Origin: Pseudomonadota bacterium
GTDB taxonomy: Bacteria > Pseudomonadota > Alphaproteobacteria > Sphingomonadales > Sphingomonadaceae
DNA length: 16,745 bases
Assembly: GCA_030271565.1 (NCBI GenBank)
Contig: JARXKR010000012.1
Location: forward strand, 8,823-25,567
Direction of reading: 5' to 3'
The notes below the pieces were generated by a model. The model ran no database searches, was not told the DNA's origin, and worked only from the letters and a program-made list of their open reading frames with translations. Shown here piece after piece: positions 1 to 7,270 of this stretch. The position numbers were made by a program, and so were the translations under genes. Positions within the stretch are counted from its first letter, which is position 1. The number at the start of each line of letters is the position of its first letter.

Positions 1-90
1 CGCACGCTGGGCAACGTGACGATGGATGTCGCGGTGACAACAGCGGTGGACAAGGCATCCTCCCCCCTTGGGGGAGGGGAACCAGCGTAG
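1..90 (+). CDS. Possible 3' end of an upstream gene (partial)
   Basis: Reading from base 1 in frame 1 is open for 29 codons and stops at TAG 88-90. The last ten codons lie inside the left palindromic arm of the DUF559 cassette. If this is a real gene, its native C-terminus has been extended or replaced by arm sequence, and it would converge on the GNAT gene. The encoded tail is too short to assign to any family. The minus strand is also open here, so even the strand is uncertain. Confidence 0.3.
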   Translation, partial: RTLGNVTMDVAVTTAVDKASSPLGGGEPA

Positions 91-109
91 CTGGTGGAGG
101 GGTACAGGC
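57..109 (+). repeat. Left arm of the DUF559 cassette (terminal inverted repeat with two hairpins)
   Basis: The 53-base arm matches the reverse complement of 485-539 over nearly its whole length. It starts ATCCTCCC and ends GGTGGAGGGGTACAGGC in both copies. Hairpin 1 pairs CCTCCCCC (59-66) with GGGGGAGG (70-77) around a 3-base loop. Hairpin 2 pairs ACCAGC (81-86) with GCTGGT (90-95) around GTA. GGAGGGG at 96-102 lies 8 bases before the GTG at 111, so the arm also supplies the ribosome site of the enclosed gene. The layout resembles bacterial REP/BIME palindromes more than a classical IS end. Confidence 0.85.
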
Positions 110-110
110 G

Positions 111-542
111 GTGGTGAACGGCCCCCTCGAAACGCTCAAGCGTGCTCGCAAGTTGCGCGGAGAGATGTCCCTGCCGCAAGTGCTGTTGTGGGCTGAACTC
201 CGTAAACGCCCGGCTGGACGGAAGTTTCGCAGACAACATCCAGCAGGTATCTATGTTCTTGATTTCTTTTGCTCATCGCTGCGGCTGGCGCTCGAAGTCG
301 TTGGAATAGCGCATGACTCAATCGAAGGGGCCCGAAAAGATGAAGTCCGGGCACAATTCCTGCGCTCCCAACACATCGCAACGCTGCGTGTGCCAGCCAA
401 AACCGTGCTCAATGATATCCATGCAGTGGTAGCGCGTATTGTCGAGGTTTGCGAGGCGCGCGCAACGAGAATTCAGGAAACTCGGCCTGTACCCCTCCAC
501 CATCCTGCGGATGGTCCCCCTCCCCCGGTGAGGGAGGATTAA
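111..542 (+). CDS. DUF559-family endonuclease-fold protein inside a palindrome-framed cassette
   Basis: This 143-aa protein matches DUF559 (PD-(D/E)XK/Vsr-like fold) by pattern. It has an LKRARKLR start, an LW..LR segment near residues 26-31, FRRQHPAGIYVLDFF near 39-53 and an LEVVGIAH block near 61-68. Members I know usually carry Glu in the SLPE..LW segment and Asp in the ExDG..H segment. Here these read Gln and Val, so nuclease activity may be weak or lost. The start is GTG 111 (or GTG 114), served by GGAGGGG at 96-102. The last 18 residues (PVPLHHPADG onward) are simply the translated right palindromic arm, and the stop forms at the junction with flanking DNA. The biological role of DUF559 proteins is not established. 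The gene is probably a passenger or mobility partner of the palindromes. Confidence 0.8.
   Translation: MVNGPLETLKRARKLRGEMSLPQVLLWAELRKRPAGRKFRRQHPAGIYVLDFFCSSLRLALEVVGIAHDSIEGARKDEVRAQFLRSQHIATLRVPAKTVLNDIHAVVARIVEVCEARATRIQETRPVPLHHPADGPPPPVRED
485..539 (-). repeat. Right arm of the DUF559 cassette (terminal inverted repeat with two hairpins)
   Basis: Inverted copy of the arm at 57-109. Hairpin 2 pairs ACCATCC (499-505) with GGATGGT (509-515) around TGC. Hairpin 1 pairs CCTCCC (519-524) with GGGAGG (532-537). The inner stem bases differ from the left arm, yet pairing is kept on both sides. The arm is translated as the DUF559 C-terminus. It ends at the TTAA (539-542) that gives a TAA stop to DUF559 on the plus strand and to the GNAT gene on the minus strand. 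It could also serve as a terminator for either convergent gene. Confidence 0.85.
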
Positions 543-1696
543 AGAGCCTTCTCATAGATCGAATATTCGCGGTTTTTGTAGCTTTCGATTGCATCGGCAA
601 TCGCGATCATCCCTTGGTTGTCCTCGAGGATCCAGCCGATCTCGCCGCGGGTGAAGCCATAGTGTTCGACCGCGTTTTTGCGGATCGTTTCGATCATCAT
701 GAAGGCCAACTGGCTGGCCAGCCGCGATGACTGGTGTTCTTTCAGCACCCCCATCAACGGTACCCGGATCGTGCGACCGCGTGGGCGGCGCAGCCACCAC
801 AACAGCCGGGCCCACCCAAACGGCAGCAGCTTGCCGCGCACCTTCAGGATCACTTCGTTGAGATCGGGCAGGGTCATCATGAAGGCCACCGGGCGGCCAT
901 CATACTCGGCGATCATGATCAGGTCTTCGCGCACCAGCGGTTTGAGCTTCTTTCCGGTGTGGGCGATCTCGGTCTCGGTGAACGGCACGAAGCCCCAGTT
1001 TTGCGACCAGGCATCGTTGAGGATATCGCAGATGATCTTGGCTTCGCGGGCAAAGTGTTTGACCTCGACCTGGCGAATGCGGATCCGCTCGTTGCGCTCG
1101 CCCGACTGAATAATTCGCTGGATCAGCGGCGGGAAGGGGATGCGCATATCGACCTCGTACGTCGACAGCTTCTTGGCCAGCACGTACCCGTCGCCCTCAA
1201 TCCACGCCTGGTAGGCGGGGTTATCATGCCCCATCATCACCGTTGCGGGATGATCGTGGCCCTTGGTCAGCAGCCCCGGCTCTTCCCACACCGACAGGCT
1301 GATCGGCGCGAGCACCCGGGTCATGCCCTGGCCGCGCAGCCAGTCCTCCGCCGCCGCGATCAGCGCCCGCGCCGCTGCTTCATCCTCGGCCTCGAGCAAG
1401 CCCCAGTTGCCGGTTCCGGGACCCATGCCCTGTTCGGGCGGCTGGGCCAGCGCGAGGTGATCGATGTGCGCGGAAATGCGCCCGACCACCGTGTCCCCAC
1501 GCCGCGCGAGGAACAGCTGCATGGTCGCATGTTCATGAAACGGGTTTTTGCCCGGGCTCAGCAGTTCGGTCACTTCGCTGCGCAGCGGCGGAACCCAGTT
1601 GGGGTCTGACCGGTTGAGCCGATAGGCCAGATCGATAAAAGCGCTCAAGTCGGCCTTGTTGCCGACCCTCGTCACCATTAACTCTGTTTTTGCCAC
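539..1696 (-). CDS. GNAT-type acyltransferase (often mislabelled dATP pyrophosphohydrolase); possible ceramide-synthase relative
   Basis: From GTG 1696 the product has 385 aa. An in-frame ATG at 1678 is an alternative start, and neither has a strong ribosome site. The N-terminal half carries the pattern I associate with long GNAT-like proteins of alphaproteobacteria: NWVPPLRSE, then FLARRGDTVVGRISA, then a segment reading EEPGLLTKGHDHPATVMM. The C-terminal half has RPVAFMMTLPDLN and the closing signature GWILEDNQGMIAIADAIE followed by YSIYEK. The family contains acyl-CoA-dependent transferases, and the bacterial ceramide synthase of Caulobacter is also described as GNAT-type. Whether this one acylates a sphingoid base, another lipid or an amine cannot be read from sequence alone. 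It is divergent from a desaturase gene, and its stop abuts the DUF559 cassette. Confidence 0.75.
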   Translation of the reverse strand: MAKTELMVTRVGNKADLSAFIDLAYRLNRSDPNWVPPLRSEVTELLSPGKNPFHEHATMQLFLARRGDTVVGRISAHIDHLALAQPPEQGMGPGTGNWGLLEAEDEAAARALIAAAEDWLRGQGMTRVLAPISLSVWEEPGLLTKGHDHPATVMMGHDNPAYQAWIEGDGYVLAKKLSTYEVDMRIPFPPLIQRIIQSGERNERIRIRQVEVKHFAREAKIICDILNDAWSQNWGFVPFTETEIAHTGKKLKPLVREDLIMIAEYDGRPVAFMMTLPDLNEVILKVRGKLLPFGWARLLWWLRRPRGRTIRVPLMGVLKEHQSSRLASQLAFMMIETIRKNAVEHYGFTRGEIGWILEDNQGMIAIADAIESYKNREYSIYEKAL

Positions 1697-1737
1697 GATG
1701 CTGCCTTTGTTTGCTTGCAGGGGGCAGTGCATATGGT

Positions 1738-1760
1738 CCCCGCAGCTTGTCAAGCCGGGG
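1738..1760. promoter_or_regulatory. Dyad in the divergent GNAT/desaturase promoter region
   Basis: CCCCG (1738-1742) and CGGGG (1756-1760) flank the nested pair GCTTG (1745-1749) and CAAGC (1751-1755), with one base at the centre. The arms are offset by two bases, so the dyad is imperfect. A minus-strand TTGACA (1748-1753) lies inside it and could be a -35 box for the GNAT gene, but I see no well-spaced -10. It could be an operator shared by the two divergent genes. Confidence 0.35.
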
Positions 1761-1776
1761 CAATTGGAATCGAACG

Positions 1777-2841
1777 ATGAGCGTACAGGAAAAGATCAAG
1801 CCAGCGGCGGCGGCGACGGCCGTGCCCGACGATATGGAGATGCTGCGCGCAGCGGTTGAGCTGACCCGCGACATTTCTACCGCGCGGGCAGCGATCTACT
1901 GGCCCGACATGCTGCTCTCGGCGGTGGTGGGCTATGCCGCGCTGGCCGGGGCGATCCTTGCGGAGAGCTGGGTGGTGGCGCTGGGTTGCGCGGCGCTGGC
2001 GGTGCTCGCGCTGTACCGCGCGCTGCTGTTCATCCACGAGCTGACCCATATCCACCGCACCGCGCTGCCTGGCTTTCGCACCGTGTGGAACATGGCTGTC
2101 GGCGTGCCGATGCTGACCCCCAGCTTCATGTACGAAAACGTGCACACGCTGCACCACGCGCGCACGCGTTATGGTACCGCCGAAGACCCCGAATACCTGC
2201 CGCTCGCGCTGATGAAGCCGTGGTCGTTGCCCGCGTTCATCCTGATTGCGGCGCTGCTGCCGATCGGCCTGCTGATCCGCGGTGCGCTGCTGGTGCCGCT
2301 CGGCGCGTTAATTCCGCCACTGCGCAAGCTGGTGTGGGAACGCGCCTCATCGCTCTCGATCAATCCCGATTTTCGCCGCCGTCCACCCGAGGGCGATTTC
2401 GCCCGGATGGTGCACTGGCAGGAGGCGGGGACAATGGTCTGGTCTTGGGCGCTGCTCGCCAGCACGCAAGTGTTCGGCTGGCGTCCGCTGCTGATCGCGC
2501 TCGTGGTGGTGTCGGCGACCGCGGTGTTCAACCAGATCCGCACGCTAGTGGCACACCTGTGGCAAAACGACGGCGAAGCGATGACGGTCACCGCGCAGTA
2601 CCTCGATTCGGTCAACGTGCCGCCGCCGGGGCTCTGGGCCGAGCTGTGGGCCCCGGTGGGCCTGCGCTATCACGCGCTGCACCACTTGCTGCCATCGATG
2701 CCATACCATTCGCTCGCCGAAGCGCATCGGCGGCTGGTGGGCAAGCTGGGCAATGGATCGACTTACGCGCGGGCGAATTACCCCGGACTGTTCCCGCTGG
2801 TCGCGCGGATTGCGCGCAGCACGATGGTGCGCGGGCGCTAG
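1777..2841 (+). CDS. Membrane fatty acid desaturase
   Basis: The 354-aa product is an integral-membrane di-iron desaturase. It would introduce a double bond into (or hydroxylate) an acyl chain at the inner membrane. Three histidine boxes are visible: HELTH at 87-91 followed by H93, HTLHH at 123-127, and HALHH at 299-303. Hydrophobic segments lie near 45-85, 150-180 and 215-250, as the family needs to place the boxes on the cytoplasmic side. ATG 1777 is chosen because the N-terminus then reads MSVQEK with no forced extension; the open frame continues upstream to 1690 without good start context. The gene ends 5 bases from the convergent lptG stop, with no terminator between. Substrate and double-bond position are unknown. 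Proximity to a GNAT acyltransferase and LptFG suggests an envelope lipid. Confidence 0.88.
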   Translation: MSVQEKIKPAAAATAVPDDMEMLRAAVELTRDISTARAAIYWPDMLLSAVVGYAALAGAILAESWVVALGCAALAVLALYRALLFIHELTHIHRTALPGFRTVWNMAVGVPMLTPSFMYENVHTLHHARTRYGTAEDPEYLPLALMKPWSLPAFILIAALLPIGLLIRGALLVPLGALIPPLRKLVWERASSLSINPDFRRRPPEGDFARMVHWQEAGTMVWSWALLASTQVFGWRPLLIALVVVSATAVFNQIRTLVAHLWQNDGEAMTVTAQYLDSVNVPPPGLWAELWAPVGLRYHALHHLLPSMPYHSLAEAHRRLVGKLGNGSTYARANYPGLFPLVARIARSTMVRGR

Positions 2842-2846
2842 GTCGT

Positions 2847-3944
2847 TTACTCCTCGGTCCGCACCAGCACGGTCTCGCCGACCAGCAGGAACAGCAGGAA
2901 CGGTGCCCAGGCGGCAACCAACGGCGGGTAGCCGCCGAAATTGCCCATCGCCAAGGCCGCATTGTCGACCACGAAATAGGTGAACCCCAGCGCCATCCCG
3001 GCGACTGCGCGGATCAGCAGGGTGCCCGAGCGCGCGAGCCCGAAGGCCGCGACCGAGCCGAGCAGCGGCATCAGCAGTGCCGAGAGCGGTCCGGCGAGCT
3101 TGTGCCACCATTTCGCCTCAAGCTCGGTGGTGCGGCGGCCCGAAGCCTTCGCCGCCTTGATCGAGCGCGCCAGCTGGAAGATGTTCTGCCCGTCGGGATC
3201 GATTTTGGTCAGCGCCATCTGCGCCGGGGTCACTCCGGGGGCGATCACCTGGCTCGGCACCGGCACCTGCGTGGTGGTGGCGACGTCGAAATGGACCGGG
3301 CTTTCGAGCCGCCAGCCTGGCGCGGCATAGGTCGCTCGCGGGCTGCGGAATTGTTCGGTGACCATGCCTGCGCCGTCGCGGCGGTACCAGGTCACCCCGG
3401 TCAGCACGATATTCGGCCCGCCACCGGTAACCGTCGCTGCGGCGAGCACGTTGTTCCCGTCGGGGACATAGACGTTGCTGCGTACGCCCGTGTCCGGCGG
3501 GACCGGCTGGTATTTGAGCGCGGTCCATTGCTTGAGTGTGCCGGTAGCGGGGGCCACCACGGTCTCGTTGAAGGCAAAGCTGACCAGCGAAACGATGGCG
3601 GCGGTGAGCAGCATCGGGGCGAGGATCTGGTGCGCCGAGAGCCCGCCGGCGCGCATCGCGATCACCTCGCTGTTGGCGTTGAGCGGGGCAAAGGTGAACA
3701 GCGTCGCCAGCAGCACCGAGTACGGCAGGAACCGTGCCATCAACTGCGGCGCGTTGAGCGACACATAGCGCCACAGCTCGGCCTGGCCGTTGCCGGGGAC
3801 CGCAAGGATGTCGCCGCTTTCGGACAGGAGCTGGAGCGATTGCAGCACCAGCACCAGCATCACCAGCACGCCGAGGATGCGCACAACGAACAGCCGCGCG
3901 AGGTAGAGCGTCAGCGTACGCGAGGGGAACAGGCTCGCCAGCAT
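2847..3944 (-). CDS. lptG: LPS export permease LptG
   Basis: The 365-aa product is a YjgP/YjgQ-family permease that works with LptF and the LptB ATPase to lift lipopolysaccharide from the inner membrane into the Lpt bridge. The N-terminus LTLYLARLFVVRILGVLV leads into the first membrane helix. Further helices follow near residues 55-80 and 95-120. A beta-rich periplasmic domain (about 125-260) is followed by three C-terminal helices from about 270 to the end, including LAGPLSALLMPLLGS. ATG 3944 overlaps the lptF stop as TGATG, which indicates translational coupling and makes lptG the second gene of the pair. Length and topology fit the family. Confidence 0.92.
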   Translation of the reverse strand: MLASLFPSRTLTLYLARLFVVRILGVLVMLVLVLQSLQLLSESGDILAVPGNGQAELWRYVSLNAPQLMARFLPYSVLLATLFTFAPLNANSEVIAMRAGGLSAHQILAPMLLTAAIVSLVSFAFNETVVAPATGTLKQWTALKYQPVPPDTGVRSNVYVPDGNNVLAAATVTGGGPNIVLTGVTWYRRDGAGMVTEQFRSPRATYAAPGWRLESPVHFDVATTTQVPVPSQVIAPGVTPAQMALTKIDPDGQNIFQLARSIKAAKASGRRTTELEAKWWHKLAGPLSALLMPLLGSVAAFGLARSGTLLIRAVAGMALGFTYFVVDNAALAMGNFGGYPPLVAAWAPFLLFLLVGETVLVRTEE

Positions 3945-5206
3945 CAGGTCGCCTCGGCCGACTGGTTGCTGCTGCCGCGATTCCACAGCTTGCGGATGCG
4001 CTTGCCAAGATTGGCCGAGACTTTCTCGAGCGCGCCGATTGGCTGCCCGCCGGGGACATAGGCAATGCGCCAGTACATCCACACGATCAGCGCCGAAAAC
4101 AGCGCGAACGGCAGCCATAGCACCAGCTCGGGCGGGAAGCGCCCCTGCGCTGCGGCGGCCTGGCCGTATTCGTTGATCTTGTGATAGGCGACCACCATCA
4201 GGATCGAGAGGAACACGCCGAGCGAAGAGGTCGAGCGCTTGGGCGGCACCGCCAGCGCCACCGCGAGCAGCGGCAGCAACAGCATCATCACCACCTCGAC
4301 CAGCCGGAAGCTCAGGCTGGCGCGGGTCTCGTTCTTGAGCTGCTTGGTCGAGGCATCGCTCCACCCGATTCGCAGCAGTTCGGGGAGGATGTATTCGCGC
4401 TGTTTGCCGCCGCGTTGGCGGAAGCGTTCGATCGCCGGCAGGTCGATCGGCAAATCGTGGCGCGAGAAGCTGAGCACTCGGGGCGGCATCCCCGGTTCGT
4501 CCTGGATGATCTGGCCTTGGGTCAGCCGCAGAATGATCGTGTCAGGGCTGTCCTTGAGCGCGAGGAACGTGCCCTCGCGCGCCGAAATCGTCGCGACCTG
4601 TCCCTTGGGCGAGGAAAACCGCGCGAAAATCCCGGTCAGCTTGTGGCCGTTGTCGTCGCTGCGGTCGATCCGCAGCGCGACCTTGTCCTGCAGCGTGGTG
4701 AACTCACCGACCTTGATCGAGGCGCCGAGCGCGCCCGAGCGCAGTTCGAAATCAAGTTGTTCATAGTAATATCGCGCGAGCGGCTGCAGGTAGCCGACAA
4801 TTGCCAGATTGAGCGCAGCGAGTACGATCGTCATGGCGAAAGGAACCCTGAGCAGCCGGGTATAGCTCAGTCCGACCGCGCGCATCACGTCGAGCTCGCT
4901 CGAGGTCGCGAGCTTGCGGAAGGCGAACAGGATCCCCAGCATCAATCCCAAAGGGATCGCCAGCCCGGCATATTCGGGCAGCAGGTTCGCCAGCATCTTG
5001 AACACGACCGTGATCGGGCCGCCCTCATTGCCGACAAATTCGAACAGTTTGAGCATTTTGTCGAGCATCATCAGGGACGCGGCAATCAGGAACACCGCCA
5101 GCATGGGCATCAGCACCAGCCGGAAAATGTATCGATCGATGGCGGGGATGAATTTCAAGCGGGGCCTTGCTGAGGCGGGGGCTGACGGGCGGCTGGAGCT
5201 TGCCAT
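3944..5206 (-). CDS. lptF: LPS export permease LptF
   Basis: The 420-aa product is the partner permease of LptG in the LPS transporter. It has the family pattern: IDRYIFRLVLMPMLAVFLIA as first helix, a conserved segment ELDVMRAVGLSYTRLLRVP near residues 103-121, a periplasmic jellyroll domain, and C-terminal helices starting near VVMMLLLPLLAVALAVP. The ATG at 5206 gives an N-terminal tail of about 16 residues rich in Ser/Ala/Pro with no clear ribosome site. A TTG at 5158, preceded by AAGG, would begin LKFIPAIDRY and is a reasonable alternative start. The gene is first in a two-gene operon with lptG and divergent from the VIT-family gene, with about 110 bases between. Confidence 0.92.
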   Translation of the reverse strand: MASSSRPSAPASARPRLKFIPAIDRYIFRLVLMPMLAVFLIAASLMMLDKMLKLFEFVGNEGGPITVVFKMLANLLPEYAGLAIPLGLMLGILFAFRKLATSSELDVMRAVGLSYTRLLRVPFAMTIVLAALNLAIVGYLQPLARYYYEQLDFELRSGALGASIKVGEFTTLQDKVALRIDRSDDNGHKLTGIFARFSSPKGQVATISAREGTFLALKDSPDTIILRLTQGQIIQDEPGMPPRVLSFSRHDLPIDLPAIERFRQRGGKQREYILPELLRIGWSDASTKQLKNETRASLSFRLVEVVMMLLLPLLAVALAVPPKRSTSSLGVFLSILMVVAYHKINEYGQAAAAQGRFPPELVLWLPFALFSALIVWMYWRIAYVPGGQPIGALEKVSANLGKRIRKLWNRGSSNQSAEAT

Positions 5207-5264
5207 AACCGCGCGGGGGCTGCGGCGAAAGCGGAAACGGCGCGGGTTGGAAGGTGTGGCGCGC

Positions 5265-5280
5265 AGGCCGTAAGCGGCCT
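5265..5280. promoter_or_regulatory. Short perfect hairpin AGGCCG-TAAG-CGGCCT
   Basis: A 6-bp perfect stem with a 4-base loop lies in the divergent spacer between lptF and the VIT-family gene, about 36 bases before the latter's start. No T-run follows. It could be a small operator or a leader hairpin of the VIT transcript. I see no sequence that names a regulator. Confidence 0.3.
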
Positions 5281-5315
5281 AGTCTGGACGCTGTTCCCGA
5301 TTGAGGAGTTTCGCC

Positions 5316-6023
5316 TTGTCCGATAGCGCAGCCAAGCCCGCCGAGCAGCACGCGGTCGACCGGATCGGCTGGCTGCGCGCTGCGGTGCTCGGCGCCAATG
5401 ACGGGATCGTTTCAACCGCCAGCCTGATCGTCGGGGTCGCCGCTGCGGCGAGCGACAAACCCCAGGTCCTGATCGCGGGGATTGCCGGGCTGGTCGCAGG
5501 CGCGCTGTCGATGGCGGCGGGCGAATATGTCTCGGTCTCGAGCCAGGCCGACACCGAAGCGGCCGACATGGCGCGCGAACGCGGCGAGCACGCCGCCCAG
5601 CCTGAGTTCGAGCTCGAGGAACTGACCGAGATCTATCGCAAGCGCGGGCTGGACGATGGTCTGGCCAAGCAAGTTGCGGTCGCGCTGACCGCGCACGACG
5701 CGCTGGGCGCGCACGCCCGCGACGAATTGGGCCTGGCCGAAATGCACCGCGCTCGTCCTCTGCAAGCGGCGATGGCCTCGGCGGCGACATTCTCGGTCGG
5801 TGCGGCCTTGCCACTGCTCGCTGCGGTGTTGCTGCCGCTACGCTCGATCCCGCTCGGTGCGTCGATCGGCTCGCTGCTGTTTCTGATGCTGCTCGGCGCA
5901 GTGGGAGCGAAGGCGGGCGGGGCACCGATTGCGCGCGGGACCATGCGTGTGACCTTCTGGGGCGCAATCGCAATGGCCGCGACATACGCAATCGGCAGCC
6001 TGTTCGGGACGAGCGTGGTTTAA
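5316..6023 (+). CDS. VIT1/CCC1-family iron/manganese transporter
   Basis: The 235-aa membrane protein belongs to the vacuolar iron transporter family, which in bacteria is thought to move Fe2+ or Mn2+ out of the cytoplasm. The hallmark first helix reads LGANDGIVSTASLIVGVAAA. It is followed by IAGIAGLVAGALSMAAGEYVS and the polar stretch ELEELTEIYRKRGLDDGLA, which corresponds to the short metal-binding helical region of bacterial members. Three more helices fill the C-terminal part. The start is TTG 5316, because GAGGAG (5303-5308) sits 7 bases before it; the TTG at 5301 overlaps that ribosome site and is unlikely. It converges on the next minus-strand gene with only 13 bases between stops. The metal cannot be decided by eye. 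Confidence 0.85.
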   Translation: MSDSAAKPAEQHAVDRIGWLRAAVLGANDGIVSTASLIVGVAAAASDKPQVLIAGIAGLVAGALSMAAGEYVSVSSQADTEAADMARERGEHAAQPEFELEELTEIYRKRGLDDGLAKQVAVALTAHDALGAHARDELGLAEMHRARPLQAAMASAATFSVGAALPLLAAVLLPLRSIPLGASIGSLLFLMLLGAVGAKAGGAPIARGTMRVTFWGAIAMAATYAIGSLFGTSVV

Positions 6024-6036
6024 TTGCGCGGGCCGG

Positions 6037-6774
6037 TCACGAATGTGAAGTCAAAGGATTTGCTGGACGCCACTCGCGATCCAGCTTGTGCATCTGGTCC
6101 ATATACACTCGGTCGTCTTCTTGCGACGGTTCGCCGTCAGCAGGGGTGAATACATCGCTGATGAAGCGATCGTAGCATTCGCCAGCCTGACCGAGAATTT
6201 CCGCTTGCCTGTGATAGCCGAGCGCCAGCAATCCAGCATGCGCATGTCGCCAGTTTCCCTCGTATCCATGATGCGCCATGTACCAGTCGAGCCCGTTTTC
6301 CTTGAGAACGTGCAAGACGATCTGCGCAGGATCGCTAAGTCTCGCGGGTTTGGCCAAAGGAGCGACGGCTACGGCGGTGCCGTCGACCTGTTTGCGACCA
6401 AATGAGGAAGCGCTCGCACGGCTTTGCCTGTCAAAATCGTTCTTCGCTGCCATCGACCCGATCGGATCGGGACCAGCCGGAAACACGAACTTCCCTGCCA
6501 TGGCCGCTTCGAAGCCGGTTGGCTCCGAAGTCTGCGGCTCGGTCCGCCCGAGCGCAAAGAACCCGCAGAACGCCAGCGTGAGTATGGCAACACCCACCAA
6601 TGTCAGGGGTAAGCCAAAAGGCTCGACGAAACTGCTGTGGAGCATGTTGCCAATGGCCGCTGCGCCTCGGGCTTTGGCGCTGACGCCATCACCCACCCGC
6701 AACGTCGTAAGTCCGGCGAATACGAACGTTACGAGAGCCGTAAATGCCAGAGACCTGAACCAAAACCGAGCCAT
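6037..6774 (-). CDS. Hypothetical two-TM protein with a soluble C-terminal helical domain
   Basis: I do not recognise this 245-aa protein with confidence. It starts MARFWFRSLAF and has two hydrophobic segments near residues 8-25 and 55-77. A linker rich in Ala/Ser/Lys follows, then a conserved-looking helical region (about 150-205) with LKENGLDWYMAHHGYEGNW and LLALGYHRQAEILGQAGECY. The latter faintly resembles the DMP19/DUF4375 pattern of a Gly-rich turn followed by a GA/ILE helix, a weak by-eye similarity only. GAGGG lies 4 bases before ATG 6774. Codon use is visibly less G/C-biased at third positions than in flanking genes, which may mean recent acquisition. It lies downstream of clpS in the same orientation, 96 bases away. 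Confidence 0.65.
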   Translation of the reverse strand: MARFWFRSLAFTALVTFVFAGLTTLRVGDGVSAKARGAAAIGNMLHSSFVEPFGLPLTLVGVAILTLAFCGFFALGRTEPQTSEPTGFEAAMAGKFVFPAGPDPIGSMAAKNDFDRQSRASASSFGRKQVDGTAVAVAPLAKPARLSDPAQIVLHVLKENGLDWYMAHHGYEGNWRHAHAGLLALGYHRQAEILGQAGECYDRFISDVFTPADGEPSQEDDRVYMDQMHKLDREWRPANPLTSHS

Positions 6775-6870
6775 GGCACCCTCGTTGCTTGTTCGGCGGC
6801 TATAGCCTCTGATCGCTTTAAATTTGGTGAAGTGGGTCGTCGAACTCAGCTTGCTGACAGCGAGCGATTT

Positions 6871-7245
6871 TCAGGCCTTCTCCAGCGTGCATTGCAGTGG
6901 GTGGCTGTTCTGGCGGGCGAAATCCATCACCTGATTGACCTTGGTTTCGGCCACTTCGTAGGTGAACACACCGCAGACGCCGACGCCTTTCTGGTGGACG
7001 TGGAGCATCACCCGGGTTGCCGCTTCGAGGTCCATCTGGAAAAAGCGCTTGAGGACCATCACCACGAATTCCATCGGGGTGTAGTCGTCGTTGAGCAGCA
7101 GCACCTTGAACTGGCTCGGTTTCTTGGGCTTGGTCCGGGTCTTGGTGGCGACGCCGACCTGGTCTTGCCCATCGACGTCACCGCCCTTGCGCTCATCGTC
7201 AGCGGCGCGGGGTTTGGTCAAAGGCAGGGTGTTCACAGTCAGCAT
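6871..7245 (-). CDS. clpS: ATP-dependent Clp protease adaptor ClpS
   Basis: The 124-aa protein is the N-degron adaptor that binds substrates with bulky N-terminal residues and delivers them to ClpA for ClpP degradation. A charged flexible N-terminal tail (1-45) precedes the core. The core has FKVLLLNDDYTPMEFVVMVL with N52, D53 and D54, and VHQKGVGVCGVF with H84. The spacing of these acidic and His residues matches the N-degron pocket of E. coli ClpS (D35/D36 and H66). The start chosen is ATG 7245. There is no clear Shine-Dalgarno before it, and an upstream in-frame TTG at 7281 overlaps a dyad. clpA is not in the window. The phasin gene upstream on the same strand is separated by a terminator. 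Confidence 0.93.
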   Translation of the reverse strand: MLTVNTLPLTKPRAADDERKGGDVDGQDQVGVATKTRTKPKKPSQFKVLLLNDDYTPMEFVVMVLKRFFQMDLEAATRVMLHVHQKGVGVCGVFTYEVAETKVNQVMDFARQNSHPLQCTLEKA

Positions 7246-7270
7246 GGCAGCAAAATATCGTATCCCGGGG

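Noticed and set aside
57..539. Classical insertion sequence
   Set aside because: No transposase and no evident target duplication. The enclosed gene is DUF559, so a palindrome-associated cassette fits better.
1986..4061. Long plus-strand open frame spanning the desaturase, lptG and the end of lptF
   Set aside because: It runs across three well-supported genes in another frame or antisense and has low-complexity Arg/Ala/Gln composition.
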